Source: Pleurodeles waltl
Taxonomy: Eukaryota > Chordata > Amphibia > Caudata > Salamandridae
Reading direction: 5' to 3'
Assembly: GCF_031143425.1 (NCBI RefSeq)
Contig: NC_090445.1
Span: 1,575,332,049-1,575,396,048 of the forward strand
DNA length: 64,000 nucleotides
This document shows, piece after piece, positions 33,501-44,627 of this stretch. Each line of letters starts with the position of its first letter. The stretch's first letter is position 1. The notes beneath the pieces were generated by a model. That model ran no database searches. It had not been told where the DNA came from and worked only from the letters and a program-made list of their open reading frames with translations. The translations under genes were made by a program, and so were the position numbers.

Positions 33501-34165
33501 GCACACTTAAATTGAAGATGTCAAAAATATGCGCAGAACGCGGTATACGGTGGCCGGACGCATTGCCCCTGGCTTTAATGTCTGTCAGGATGACGCCTCA
33601 CTCTAGATCAGGGTTGTCACCCCATGAGATAGTGATGGGTAGGCCAGCAAATGTCTGGGGGGTGCCTCGACCTCACAAGTACTCAGAACTAGAACATCCT
33701 GTTTTGATGGACTATTTAAATGAACTCACAAATTCTTTGCGTTCTATTCACCAACAGGTGCGTGAAGCACTTCCATCTGTATCCACTGATCCAGGCCACA
33801 AGATACTACCTGGAGACTGGGTCCCCACAAAGAATTTCCAGCTGAAAAACAGTCTCGAACCTCGATGGAAAGGTCCGCGACAGGTCCTCCTTGCTACTCG
33901 AACAGCAGTTAAAGTCGAGGGAGCTAAGAATTGGATACATGCATCCCACTGTAAGAAAGTACCCCTACTCGTATCCTCTGATGAAATAAAAAGTGGTGAA
34001 CACCCGACGACTGAGGACCATTTCAGCAACACTACGCGGAGTGATAAAAAACAGAACGACAGTGTGCTGCAGGAGGTTCCCTCAGATTTAGGTCACACTG
34101 AACAATTGTTTCCTGACCATACCATACCACAGTCCACAAGATACGATTTCCGCCCACGAAAATAA
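30487..34165 (+). pseudogene. pol: ERV pol (PR-RT-RNase H-IN), broken
   Basis: Protease has LVDTGATKS at about 30580-30606, with the catalytic DTG triad. RT has WFSVIDLKNAFYSIPI and the catalytic box LVQYVDDLLIAS (about 31483-31518). RNase H has LYIDGSC (about 32362) and VYTDSQYAF (about 32545). Integrase has an HHCC zinc site (HGPAHV, then CMICLQH) at about 33028-33150, a first catalytic Asp in LQMDYIDM near 33225, a second in SDNGSHF near 33380 (other frame), and Glu in GLVEKYNGT near 33483. Breaks: TAA 32272, TGA 32509, TAG 32746, and a frameshift in integrase between about 33340 and 33390. Pol starts in the +1 frame relative to gag. The enzymes mature, copy and integrate the viral genome. 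Confidence 0.93.
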
Positions 34166-34360
34166 GAAAATGAACAATTAACTGATTGTTTCTCTCCTGT
34201 ATTAAGTCTGACGATAGCTGCAGGGCCGTGATTTTGACTGTCGGGGCGGGCCAGAGTGTGTCAATAGGACTTCTGGAATCACCCCACAGTGAAGCAACCA
34301 CCAGTCACGGGCAGAATGTAGGTTGGACTGAGCTGCTAGTGGGACAAGCAATAAAGAGAA

Positions 34361-35676
34361 ATGGATGTTATACAGGAAGACAAGAGGAAAAAGAAGAAAA
34401 TAAGTAATTTAAAAAGACTATTAGGCCCACGTATCGCTTGTCTCACCATAACAATACTATTTTTGGTACTTCTGTCCTGCATTGGGTGGGTAATACATGA
34501 TTCTGACTAGAGGTCTCACCAACTACGCCACTGCCTCCAGAACACAGCCATGTTTCCTTACCACCCCATGAGGAAGGACGACGTAAGGAATATGAAAACA
34601 ATACCTTCATATCTATGTTACATCAACATCAACTGGCTGTAAATAGAACCAATTGTTGGATATGTGGCTTGCTACAATGTTCCGTGCAAAGAAGGTTGCC
34701 ATATATTGCATTCCCTTTTTCTTTTGATGGCTCCTGCAGCGCCTGGTATGAACTATCAGCCATTTGGGCTACCTCAATGGATGCTACTAATTCCGGACTA
34801 TTGGTCACCCACCTATACCAGTTATGCTGGCCCACTGGAATGAGAGTTTATGGAACAAAGGAAGAAAAGTCAGAATATGCTGACCGACGAAATAGGTCTA
34901 CTGATATACATTTTTCATCCTTTAATACCACACCGCGGATTGGCCGAATATTTTTTGTAACACAGGTCAAGGCTCCACTTTGTTTTCAGAAAAGTGGTAA
35001 TAGAAGTGTAGGTGCCAGTAACGGTAATGCTACAGTAATATTGAATGGAACTAATTGGCCTACCATGATACCATCACGAAACTCGTATTTTGTTTGTGGT
35101 AATAATGCCTACACCTCCTTGGTACCCACCTGGACCGGCACGTGTTACATTGCTTGGTTACTACCACCAACTTACACAGCTGGGCCTCAACACCACAGGA
35201 CTCGGAGAGGGGTAATATCTGCAGAAGATACCTCAGCACAAGAAGCATTGGACTACTTTAAAGGAGTCCTTCCATTTTGGGGCCCTATGATGAACAGTAG
35301 GGATATCAGACATCTCACACGAGTCGTGGAAGCAACAATAAATGAAACAGCAGGAGGTCTGAGTAACATCACTGCAGAGCTCGCTTCTGACCGCCTTGTT
35401 ACTCTTCAAAACAGATTGTTTCTTGACATTATCTTGGCAGACCGTGGTGGAGTGTGTACTTTGATCGGATCGAGCTGCTGCATTTATATACCAGACAATG
35501 CCCCTTCAGTGTATAAATCTATTCAGAGGTTGCATATGATAGCTTCCACAATACACCAAGATGAAGGAACATGGTCCTTGATCGACTGGTTTTGGCACTT
35601 GATTTCCCAATGGGGCTGGAAGATACTAATATTCCTTTTTGTGCTCGCTGCTGTATTCCTCACCTGTTGTCTTTGA
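34361..35676 (+). pseudogene. env: ERV env, broken
   Basis: The leader starts at ATG 34361, is basic then hydrophobic (a signal-anchor-like segment at residues about 25-43), and ends at TAG 34508-34510. The surface-subunit frame lies in another frame from about 34507 to the stop at 35676, so a frameshift separates leader and body. Visible marks: CWIC (a CXXC box) near 34669, several N-glycosylation sites, a basic cleavage site RTRR near 35200, and in the transmembrane subunit CTLIGSSCC (CX6CC) near 35455. A C-terminal hydrophobic anchor lies at about 35617-35670. The pattern is that of gamma-type Env, which binds receptor and fuses membranes. Because of the break, no complete Env is encoded as it stands. 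Confidence 0.9.
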
Positions 35677-35840
35677 GTACAGTGCCTACCTGCTTTGTGC
35701 GGTTGCTGTATGGCATCCCTTGCCCCCTGGCCTGTTCGCCCTCCTCAACACACGGCTATGCTGTCCCTTGAGCAGGAGATAAAAGACCTTATGTCCATTA
35801 ACATAGACACTGAATGACATTCAAACTTGCCTCACAATGG

Positions 35841-35853
35841 CAAAAGGAGGGAT
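35841..35853 (+). other. ERV polypurine tract
   Basis: AAAAGGAGGGA directly before the 3' LTR, in the position of the plus-strand primer. Confidence 0.75.
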
Positions 35854-36451
35854 TGAGAAAATGTACATAAAGTTAATCATACACCATAGCTGCTAGGCAT
35901 CTGTTTATCTTTATTATGTTGCCATGTGCTTGACAAACCTCTTGAACTTTGATGATTGACCTTGTGCTCGCAGCCTTGGGCTGCAATCTGCTTATCGCTG
36001 CCATATTAATTTTTCCAATTACAGTTCCGAGAATTGTCGTGCTTAATCAGTAACTGCCAGAACAGGTTTGTACAGGTCGTTGCCACCTCCTGCCAGCTGT
36101 ATCTGTACCTTCTCCCACCACACGTGTATCCCTGAAATATTCTGAAGGCCGCAGAGGACCTTGAATACATTAGGGGTGGAGGTGTCCTCTGACTAAGCAG
36201 TTTTGTGTGTATATAAGGTTGGGTGCCCCAGAGTGAAGGGGCAGCCTCCGTGGGATAGTCACTTGACTGTCCTGGGACTCTGTATTAGCTCGAGCTATAA
36301 TCCATGTAATAAACTTCTCTTTATTCCTCCAGTTGGTGACTCCGTCTGATTTGTGAACTCTCTGCTAAATTGACCCTGAGGACATAAAGGGTGTCCCTCC
36401 ACCGCTGGGAAGGGGACTCCGGGTAGGGGTCAAATCTTTCCTGGTTCCTCA
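35854..36451 (+). repeat. ERV 3' LTR
   Basis: The same 598 bases as the 5' LTR with about 14 visible substitutions, four of them clustered near the 3' end (GGAGACCCCGGGCGG versus GGGGACTCCGGGTAG). Followed by GCAT. Confidence 0.95.
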
Positions 36452-36455
36452 GCAT

Positions 36456-37558
36456 TTCCCCCAGCAAATATCACAATGACTGACCTGCCGATTTCTACTT
36501 TATAGCATTTGGTCATTGCAGGCTGTGTTAAAGTTTACGTTGCTCAAACTGTTGACTCCTGCACAAACAGGGGTTTGTTTGCACAGGGGTAAAAATTATC
36601 CAGCCTATTAGTAATCAGGACAGTAGGTATACCAGAACCATTTATTTATCAAATGTTGAAAAACAAAGTTAGACAATGTAGAAAATTTCATAGACAATGA
36701 AAATGACGCAGTATTACAAGTGCTTCGTATGTGGTAATGCCTAGGGATACAATAAGAAATGTGGTTTCACAGATACACGGGAAAGTCAAGGAACAATCAT
36801 TTGTTAATCTTGTAGATCTGACTTTAATATGTTAATGCATGTAATCACACTCTTGTAAAAATGTGCATAGGCCTCTCTCTTTTTAGTGTACCTCATGCCT
36901 TGTATAATTTGTATTTACCATGCTTGCGGTGTGACATGACATCACACTTCAAGAGTAGAGAACAAAACACTGCACTACAAGCTTGGGGAACATATCAACA
37001 GTCATAGAAACGGAAGTAGAGAATTACTAGCAGTATTCTCACGCATGCTGTGACCCCAACATCTCCAAGATGTACGCAGTATACCCATGCAACTAGTTAG
37101 GCTCTTTCATAAGAATGGAGTCACTAGCCCAAGTGGTCTGGAAGATACAAGCAAAACACTGGGAGCCCATCCCTAGATACACAACTGTGGATGAAAGCAT
37201 TTCCTGTCCTGCATAGAGGCATTAAATCATTATGGATTTGTGAGCTATCACTTCCTCTCCCAGGGTACCAAAACCATACAGACGACACACATGCCCAAAA
37301 AAAGGAGAGGAGATGGAGAGACACTACTCACATAAGTGGGGTGCAGGAAAACATTTGCTGAAATCCGAAACTGGGCTACCATTCTGTACTGATGTTCGAG
37401 CCATATGTTACACCCCAAACTAACATGCTGCTGGAGCTCTGAAATCACAGAATCTCCTATAAGGATGGAGCAGGGATGTTGCCCTAAAATAGTCTTTAAT
37501 TTTTAGGTTTCAATCGTTTTTATTGGCATTTTTGTTTCACAGCAGTTTCTTAAGAAAC
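36456..37558. other. No supported gene
   Basis: AT-rich flank of the provirus, without a supported gene or repeat. Confidence 0.45.
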
Positions 37559-37561
37559 AAA

Positions 37562-38442
37562 GGGGCATATTTATACTCTGTTTGCACCGAATGTGCATCA
37601 GAAATGTTTACGCACATTCGGTGCAGACCGTGCACCATATTTAAACTTTGAAGCCCGAGCTCGCGGACGTCAAAATTCCTCTGTGTGAATCATTTTTTGG
37701 ATGCAGTAAACTGCCTTGCGTTAATGACATGCAAGGTAGGCGTTCCCGCCCAAAAAATGACTCTAAGGCCTGTGCGCCTTATTTATACTCCTGCATCATT
37801 TTGACGCACAGGAGCGGGCGGGCCTTAAAAAATGGCGCACAGCCTGATGTGCGCCATTTTTTAACGCCTGGGTCAGGGCAGGCGTTAATGGACCTGTGGG
37901 CTCACTTCCATGGTCTCTGACCATGGAAGGAGTCCAGAGGTGCCCTTCCCTGCTCCCAGGGACACCCCCTGCCACCCTCGTCCACCCCTGGAGGACACCC
38001 ATGGATGGGGGGACCCATCCCAGGTAAGTACAGGTAAGTTGAGGTAAGTATTTTTTTTTTTTTAAGTGGCATGGGGGGCCTAATTTGGGCCCCCCTAAAA
38101 GCCACTGTGCCCAATGACCATGCCCAGGGGACAAAAGTCCCCTGGGCATGGCCATTGGGCAAGGGGGCATGACTCCTGTCTTTGCTAAGACAGGAGTCAT
38201 TTAATTGGGGGTTGTGCGTCAAAAAATGGCGCAAGTCCGGTTTGACCCCCATTTTCCCCTACGCCGGCGCTGCCTGGTTTGAGTCATTTTTTTTTTACTC
38301 AGACCAGTCCACAGCACCGGCTAACGTCATTCCTTAAATAAGGCACCCGCAAGGTGTGTAGGAATGGGGTTAACCGGTGGTAAACTTTTTGAGGCAAACC
38401 AACGCCAGCGCTAGTTTGCGTCAAAAAGTATAAATGTGGGCC
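37562..38442. mobile_element. Harbinger-type MITE (881 bp) packed with hairpins
   Basis: The ends are GGGGCATATTTATACT and, inverted, GGCCCACATTTATACT, with a possible 3-bp duplication AAA. The first about 25 bases match the start of the two-gene Harbinger element at 54780 (CATATTTATACTCTGTTTGC). Perfect or near-perfect palindromes inside: AAAAAATGGCGCACA with its complement (37827-37862), an 11-bp palindrome at about 37909-37930, a 25-bp pair with one mismatch at about 38106-38159, and ATGACTCCTGTCT with its complement at about 38169-38200. Non-coding. Confidence 0.8.
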
Positions 38443-38445
38443 AAA

Positions 38446-39720
38446 GGCTTTCAAGACATTGCACAAAGCCCCCCCAACATGCTCCATCCCGCCTACCACA
38501 TAAGCCCTTAATATTCTAAATTTCCACTTCGCCATGCATTAGTCCAATCCAAATTATCAGGATCGGGATCAATGTCTCCTTTACGTCCAACAACCAGAGA
38601 CGTTTAAAGGCACGGGCAAAGTGGGCATCTAGCCAGGGCCCCCACCATTTAAGGAGATCCCGGGAAAGTGAACTTTCTTTCTATCTCACCTTAATCTTTT
38701 TATATATCTCAACCTCTCTCTTTCTGATCCCTGGAAAGACTTAATTTAAACATTTTTGTGTGACCACATTTTGGGAGGTTTGTTTGGCATCCTGTGTGCT
38801 TTAATTAGCAGAAAATGGGTAACAAAATACAAAGTTGTCCTGAACAGAGGCTCCCAAAACGTTTTACCTGGGCTCTCAAAAATCCCTAAAATGACATTGC
38901 CAACAACTGATCCCTACCTCTTCTTGGTGTCCAGCAAACGTAGAGCACTGATGCTCCTCAGAAATGGTATGTGGATGCAGTCTCTGGCTAGAAATCGAAG
39001 TAGTGGTCACCATAGTTCCCAGGATTATCATTCTTTATAGACTAGCTTCCACTTTTTCAATGGTCACCAAACCCTTTGCAGCAAATATTACAGTCTGGTG
39101 CTTTCCCTTCCCGTAAGTTTGGGGATCACATGTTTGGCTGCGAAAATCATGAAGGATATTGTTTTCCCTTTGGTATTATGTAGCATCTTCTCTGAAAGGA
39201 ACACTAATAAAATCTGTGCGGGCATCTAGTCAGATCAAAATCTCTTACTGCATGTTCCATTAGGATCGCAATCATGGACAGTCCCATAGGATATGAGTAG
39301 GCCTACCTCAGTGCTTAGTTGGTAAAATATTAAATGCTAGGGCCCAAGGTATTCACACAAGCCCCCTGCAACTGTACCACTCACTTATCACCTTAAAATA
39401 TAGGTTAAAGTTCTACTTTTATCATTTTAAACAATATTAAATAGCTAAATGCTCAACTAACGAACATTGTTAAAGAATACACACACAGTGTCACCATGTG
39501 GTGGATTCTAATGAATACATGCTGGTGTTTATAAATAAGTGCCGAGCACCGGCAAACACCTGCACAAATTAATTACTGGTGTACCTTGTTTCCTGAACTT
39601 TCCAGAAGAAGTTGGGACATATATTGCCTGCACAGTGTAACCAGTTTGGTGTGAAGTGCCATCTATAAAGTGTTTTGAATAACATTTATTTCCCCTGTGC
39701 AAGTTTAATAAGAAACATAG
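38446..39720. other. No supported gene
   Basis: Mixed AT-rich DNA. I see no gene or repeat family that I can name. Confidence 0.45.
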
Positions 39721-40703
39721 GGGGTCATTATGATCCTGGCGGTAGGTGATAATGTGGCAGTGGTACCGGCAACAGGCTGGCGGTACATACAGCCACATTA
39801 TGACATTGGCAGGTTGGCTGCAGCCAACCCGCCAATTCACCGTTCCTACCGCCATGGCGGTAGCAGCCGCTGGGCCGGAGTTAACAATCTCCGGCCCGGC
39901 AGCTGTTATGGTACCACCGGTGGAATTTTGAGCCTGCCTACCGCAATGGTTTTTGTGGCGTTGTGGCGGTAGGCCCTACCAGTGACAGGGAATTCATTCC
40001 CTGTCACTGGTAGGAGGCTCACCCCCCCCAAACACTCCCCAGATGCCCACCACGCCCTCCTCCATTCACAACCCCCTTCCGATCACCCACCATACACGCA
40101 CACACTTGCAGACATGCACCACGCATGCACACACTCACTCACACTGGCATACACGCATTAACGCATGCAACCATTCATTCTCGCACACATCCGTACACAC
40201 ATTCACACTGACATGCAGACACTCATTCATACTTCCATTTGTCCACGCATTCTCCCACATGCATACACGCAAACAACACTACACACACAGTTGCATTCAC
40301 GCACACACTCACACATTCATGCACACAACCCCCCACACACACAACACCCCCCACTCCCCTCCCCGTTGGAAGCCCAACGTACCTGCATCTAGGGGTTCTT
40401 CCGGCAGGGAACGGGAGGGGGCGCTGCTACCGGCAGCAGTGCCCGCCATCAGAACACCGCTAGGCCGTATCATGTGTCCTGATACGGCTGGCGGCGGTCT
40501 ACTGGTGTGGTGCTGCTGGTGGTAGCAGCGCCACCTTACCACCATCCGCCAGTAGGGCCATAGTCGGATTTCCGCCCTTCTTGTGGCGGAAGTCTGGCTG
40601 TGGTCATAATCTGGCGAACGGATGGCAGCAATGGTGACGGTCTCTTGGCGGCCGTCACCACGGCAGTAGGTGGCTTTTACCTCCATTTTCATAATGTGTG
40701 CCA
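39721..40703. mobile_element. Harbinger-type MITE with internal CA-rich tract
   Basis: The ends are GGGGTCATTATGATCCTGG and, inverted, GGCACACATTATGAAAATGG, with a possible TAG duplication. GGCGG/CCGCC-rich arms resemble the Harbinger end at 1685-1972 (shared GTCATAAT-TGG-GAACGG and TTGGCGGCC words). A perfect 19-bp palindrome with a 2-base loop (CCTACCAGTGACAGGGAAT arm) sits at about 39974-40013. The middle (40043-40345) is CA-rich. Confidence 0.65.
40043..40345. repeat. CA/CACACG-rich low-complexity tract
   Basis: Interspersed ACACAC, CATGCA and CACTCA words inside the MITE. The His/Thr-rich open frames here come from composition. Confidence 0.8.
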
Positions 40704-40809
40704 TAGTGTCTTTGTGAGATCTAATCCCATTTTTCATCATTCAGCATGATCATTAGTTCCTTTTCCCACTATCTCTGGAATGTGTAACATGTTTGATCCT
40801 TTGATGTGT

Positions 40810-42625
40810 TTAGGGTGAAGTGGAGTAGAGTGGCATAGAGTAAAGGGGCACACAGTAGAGTGGAGTGGTGTAGAGTAGAGTGAGTTAGAGTGGCACTGTG
40901 TGAAGTGGAGTGGCATACAGTGGCTTAGAGTAGAGTGTTATAGAGTCAAGTGGCATAGAGTGGAGTTGCATAGAGTAGAGTGGGCTGGTGTAGGTGTGCA
41001 GTGGCATTGATTGCAGTGCCGCACAGTAGAGTGATGCAGAGTAGAGTGTTGTGGTGCAAAGTGCAGTTGTGTAGAGTGGTGCACAGTAGAGTAGAGTGGT
41101 ATATAATGAGGTGGCTTAGAGTAGAGTGGTACAAAGTAGAGTAGTATGGTGTAGAATTCAGTAGTGTAAAGGAGAGTGCAGTTGCATAGAGGTCGGTGGC
41201 ATAGAGGAGAGTGGTGCTGAGTACAGTGCAGAGGAGTCGAGTTCAGTGGCATAGAGGGTGCAGAGTAGAGTAGCATATAGTGCACTAGGGCAGAGTGCAG
41301 TGGAGAAGAGTGGTGCAGACTAGAGTGGTGTAGTGTGCAGTGGCATAGAATAGAGTCGTGTACAGTGCAGGGGCGTAGAGTGGAGTGGCACAGTGTAGAG
41401 CAGTGCTAAAGTAGAGTAGAGTGGCGTTGAATGCAGTGACTTGATTGCACTTGAGAAGAGTGCAGAGGAGTAGAGTGGCAAAGAGTGGAGTGTCGTGGAG
41501 TGCAATCGCATAGAGTGCAGTGTTGCAGAGTGCAGTGGTGTAGAGTGCAGTGGTGTAGAGTGCAGTGGTGTAGAGTCGAATGGTGCAGAGCAGAGTAGCA
41601 TAGAGTGCAGTTGCGCAGAGTAGAGTGGCGTAAAGTGCAGCGGTGTAGAGAGCAGGTGCACAGAGCGCAGTTTCATAAAGTACAGTGGTGCAGAGTACAG
41701 TGACATAGACTGCAGTGGTGTAGAGGGCAGTGGCCTAGAGTAGAGTGGTGTGGCATAAAGTGCAGTGCCATAGAGTAGAGTTTTGCAGAGTGGAGTGTCG
41801 TAGAGTGCAGTGGCATCAAGTGCAGTCATATAAAGTGTAATGGAGTAGCGTGGTGCAGAGTAAAGTGGTTTAGAGTGCAGTGGCATAGTGAAGAGCGATG
41901 CAGAGCACAGTGCAGTGGAATAAAGTGCTGTGGCACAGAGTGCAGTGATGTAAAGTACACAGGCAAATAGTAAAATGGTGCACAGTGGAGTAGATTGGCA
42001 TAAAGTGCAGTGACAGAGAGTGGTGTAACTTAGAGTGGCATAGAGTGCAGTGGTGTGGAGTGCAGTGGCATGGAGCAGAGTGGTGCATAGAAGAGTAGAG
42101 CGGCATAGAGTTAAGTGGTATAGAGTAGAGTGGTGTAGAGTGCAAACACATAGAGTAGAGTGTTGCAGAATAGAGTGCAGATGCTTGGATTGTAGTGGTG
42201 TAGAGTAGAGTGGTGCAGAGCAGAGTGACTCAAAGTGCACTGCCATAGAGTGCAGTGGCGTACAGTAGAGTTGTGCAGAGTAGAGAAGAGTGCCCTAGAG
42301 TGCAGTGGCCTAGAGTAGAGTGGTGTGGTGTAAAGTGCAGTGGTGTAGAGGTCAGTGGCATAGAGTAGAGTGGTGGAAAATAGAGAGTCTTAGAGTGTAG
42401 TGGCATAATGTGAAGTGGCATAAAATGCACTAGCATGAGGTGGTACAGAGTAGAGTAGAGCAGAGTGCAGTAGCCTAGAGTAGAGTGGTGAAGGGTAGAG
42501 TGCACTGGAGTAGAGTGCATTGGCATAAAGTAGAGTGGTGTAGAGTAGAGTGGTGTAGGGTGGGGCAGAGTAGTAAGACCGAGTAGAGTGGCATAGAGTG
42601 CAGTGGCATAGAGTAGAGTGGTGCA
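40810..42625. repeat. 15-bp satellite, GTAGAGTGCAGTGGT family
   Basis: Long array of degenerate 15-bp units. Three exact tandem units are visible at about 41537-41582. Because 15 is a multiple of three, the minus strand stays open for hundreds of codons in 5-residue repeats (for example LYSTP, LHHST). Interrupted at 42634 by an L2-like LINE and resumes at 44051. Confidence 0.95.
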
Positions 42626-42641
42626 GAGAAGACTGATTGGC

Positions 42642-43967
42642 TTCCTGAAAAACTTCCGCCCCATCTCTCTTCTACCTTTCCCAGCCAAGGTAATAGAAAA
42701 GACCGTCAACAAACAGCTGACCACCTTCCTGGAAGACAACAACCTGCTCGACCCTTCACAAACCGGATTCCGAACCAACCACAGCACGGAAACCGCCCTC
42801 ATCTCAGTCACAGACGACATCAGAACCCTGATGGACAACGGTGAAACAGTCGCCCTCATTCTCCTCGACCTCTCGGCTGCCTTTGACACCGTCTGTCACC
42901 GCACCCTAATCACCCGCCTACGCTCCACCGGGATCCAAGGCCAGGCCCTGGACTGGATCGCCTCCTTCCTCGCTAACCGCTCCCAAAGAGTTTACCTCCC
43001 TCCGTTTCGCTCAGAACCCACCAAGATCATCTGCGGCGTACCTCAAGGCTCATCGCTCAGCCCGACACTCTTCAATGTCTACATGAGCCCCCTCGCCGAC
43101 ATCGTACGCAAGCACGACATCATCATCACCTCCTACGCCGACGACACCCAACTTGTACTCTCCCTCACCAAGGACCCCGCCAGCGCCAAGACCAACCTAC
43201 AAGAGGGTATGAAGGACGTCGCAGATTGGATGAGGCTCAGCCGCCTAAAGCTGAACTCTGAAAAAACGGAAGTCCTCATCCTCGGCAACACCCCGTCCGC
43301 CTGGGACGACTCCTGGTGGCCCACGGCCCTCGGCACCGCACCGACCCCCGCAGACCACGCCCGCAACCTCGGCTTCATCTTGGACCCTCTTCTCACCATG
43401 ACCAAGCAAGTCAACGCCGTGTCCTCCGCCTGCTTCCTCACTCTCCGCATGCTCCGTAAGATCTTCCGCTGGATCCCCGCCGACACCAGAAAAACCGTGA
43501 CCCACGCCCTCGTCACGAGCCGCCTGGACTACGGCAACACCCTCTACGCCGGGACCACAGCCAAACTCCAAAACCGCCTGCAACGCATCCAAAACGCCTC
43601 GGCCCGCCTCATCCTCGACGTACCCCGCAACAGCCACATCTCCGCACACCTGAGACACCTGCATTGGCTCCCAGTCAGCAAAAGGATCACCTTCCGTCTT
43701 CTCACCCACGCACACAAAGCCCTCCACAACAAGGGACCGGAATACCTCAACAGACGCCTCAGCTTCTACGTCCCCACCCGCCCCCTCCGCTCCGCTGGCC
43801 TCGCACTTGCTGCCGTCCCTCGCACCCGCCGCTCCACGGCGGGTGGGAGATCTTTCTCCTTCCTGGCGGCCAAGACCTGGAACTCCCTCCCCACCAGCCT
43901 CAGGACCACCCAGGACCACTCCGCGTTCTGGAGACTCCTAAAGACTTGGCTGTTCGAGCAGCGATAA
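42642..43967 (+). CDS. L2-like reverse transcriptase, partial but open
   Basis: The frame is open without a stop from the truncation point to TAA at 43965-43967, about 441 residues. It begins in the RT fingers (NFRPISLLPFPAKVIEK). It has palm motif A (LILLDLSAAFDTVCH, about 42855-42900), motif B (CGVPQGSSLSP, about 43035) and motif C (TSYADDTQLVLSL, about 43128-43166), so all three catalytic Asp residues are present. The C-terminal part has the LDYGNTLYAG and RLQRIQNASARLI blocks usual in this clade. The endonuclease half is missing, so the copy cannot move itself. There is no own start; the upstream ATG-like start would lie in satellite. Confidence 0.85.
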   Translation, partial: FLKNFRPISLLPFPAKVIEKTVNKQLTTFLEDNNLLDPSQTGFRTNHSTETALISVTDDIRTLMDNGETVALILLDLSAAFDTVCHRTLITRLRSTGIQGQALDWIASFLANRSQRVYLPPFRSEPTKIICGVPQGSSLSPTLFNVYMSPLADIVRKHDIIITSYADDTQLVLSLTKDPASAKTNLQEGMKDVADWMRLSRLKLNSEKTEVLILGNTPSAWDDSWWPTALGTAPTPADHARNLGFILDPLLTMTKQVNAVSSACFLTLRMLRKIFRWIPADTRKTVTHALVTSRLDYGNTLYAGTTAKLQNRLQRIQNASARLILDVPRNSHISAHLRHLHWLPVSKRITFRLLTHAHKALHNKGPEYLNRRLSFYVPTRPLRSAGLALAAVPRTRRSTAGGRSFSFLAAKTWNSLPTSLRTTQDHSAFWRLLKTWLFEQR

Positions 43968-44042
43968 CCCCCCCTTTCCCCCCTAGCGCCTTGAGACCCG
44001 CACGGGTGAGTAGCGCGCTTTATAAATGTTAATGATTTGATT
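42642..44042 (+). mobile_element. L2-like LINE, 5' truncated, inserted in satellite
   Basis: Starts inside the RT gene and ends with a GCGCTTTATAAATG block and a short GATTT-repeat tail (about 44013-44042), the usual L2/CR1-group 3' end. A possible 8-bp duplication, TGATTGGC, lies at 42634-42641 and 44043-44050, although it overlaps the tail motif. Satellite flanks both sides. High GC and an open frame suggest a young copy. Confidence 0.85.
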
Positions 44043-44050
44043 TGATTGGC

Positions 44051-44165
44051 GGAGAGTGCAGTGGCGTAGGGTAGAGTGGTTTAGAATAGAGTGGTTTAGA
44101 ATAGAGTGGTGCAAAGTGCAGTAGCATGGAGTGCAGTGGTGTAGAGTGCAGTGACGCAGAGTACC
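44051..44165. repeat. 15-bp satellite, continuation
   Basis: Same GTAGAGTGCAGTGG units as 40810-42625, on the far side of the LINE. Confidence 0.9.
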
Positions 44166-44627
44166 AGATAGGAGAGTTGGAGGGAAAAGAGGCAACACTG
44201 AAGGGGGGGAATAGAAGCTACAAGGAGGGGGATATGGGAGATGAACTGAAAACACAAGTACTCATATGGAGTGCTTGATCACAAAGAAAAAAGTATCCCT
44301 AAAACCTGGAGCAGTGGATGGACTAAGTACCAGGGGAGGGCCAAACACAAAAAGAAGACTTGGCGCCTTCATGCCGTGACAAATGGGGACGAATGTTATG
44401 AGATCTATCCTGAAGCTGGGTATGTAAACAACATGCCTTGCAAAGACAGCGCATGTGCTCTCTATGCGAAACCTAAAAAAGTAATCAGTAGTACATTAAT
44501 GATCCACGGAAGGGAGAAACAAAGAGTAAATGAAAACGCCATGCACTGACCAATCAGGAGGCAGCAAATAAAAACAACAAAGAAGCCAATGGCTGATAGG
44601 CAAGTGATGTGCTTTAAGTACCAGCCG
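44166..44627. other. No supported gene
   Basis: A 92-codon open stretch (44271-44549) shows no domain or codon support. Confidence 0.35.

Larger units (their letters stand above)
27190..36451 (+). mobile_element. Endogenous retrovirus, class I (gamma/epsilon-like), defective
   Basis: It has paired 598-bp LTRs (27190-27787, 35854-36451) that start TGAG and end CTCA, with a 4-bp duplication GCAT at 27186-27189 and 36452-36455. Between them are a primer-binding site, gag, pol and env in the usual order. Motif style (single zinc knuckle, YVDD, CX6CC in TM) places it in class I. By eye the LTRs differ at about 14 of 598 positions, a moderately young insertion. All three genes carry stops or frameshifts, so the provirus as it stands cannot make complete products. 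Confidence 0.95.

Noticed and set aside
36715..36765. Zinc-knuckle-like CFVCGNA...KKC word
   Set aside because: Contains a stop codon and lacks the His; no gag-like sequence around it.
41320..42246. 308-codon open frame on the minus strand
   Set aside because: Made only of 5-residue repeats from the 15-bp satellite; no start context, domain or splice signals.
43245..43919. 224-codon minus-strand frame
   Set aside because: Shadow of the GC-rich L2 RT gene on the plus strand; Gly/Glu/Val-rich composition without a domain.
44271..44549. 92-codon frame with several Cys
   Set aside because: No recognisable domain, start context or conservation evidence.
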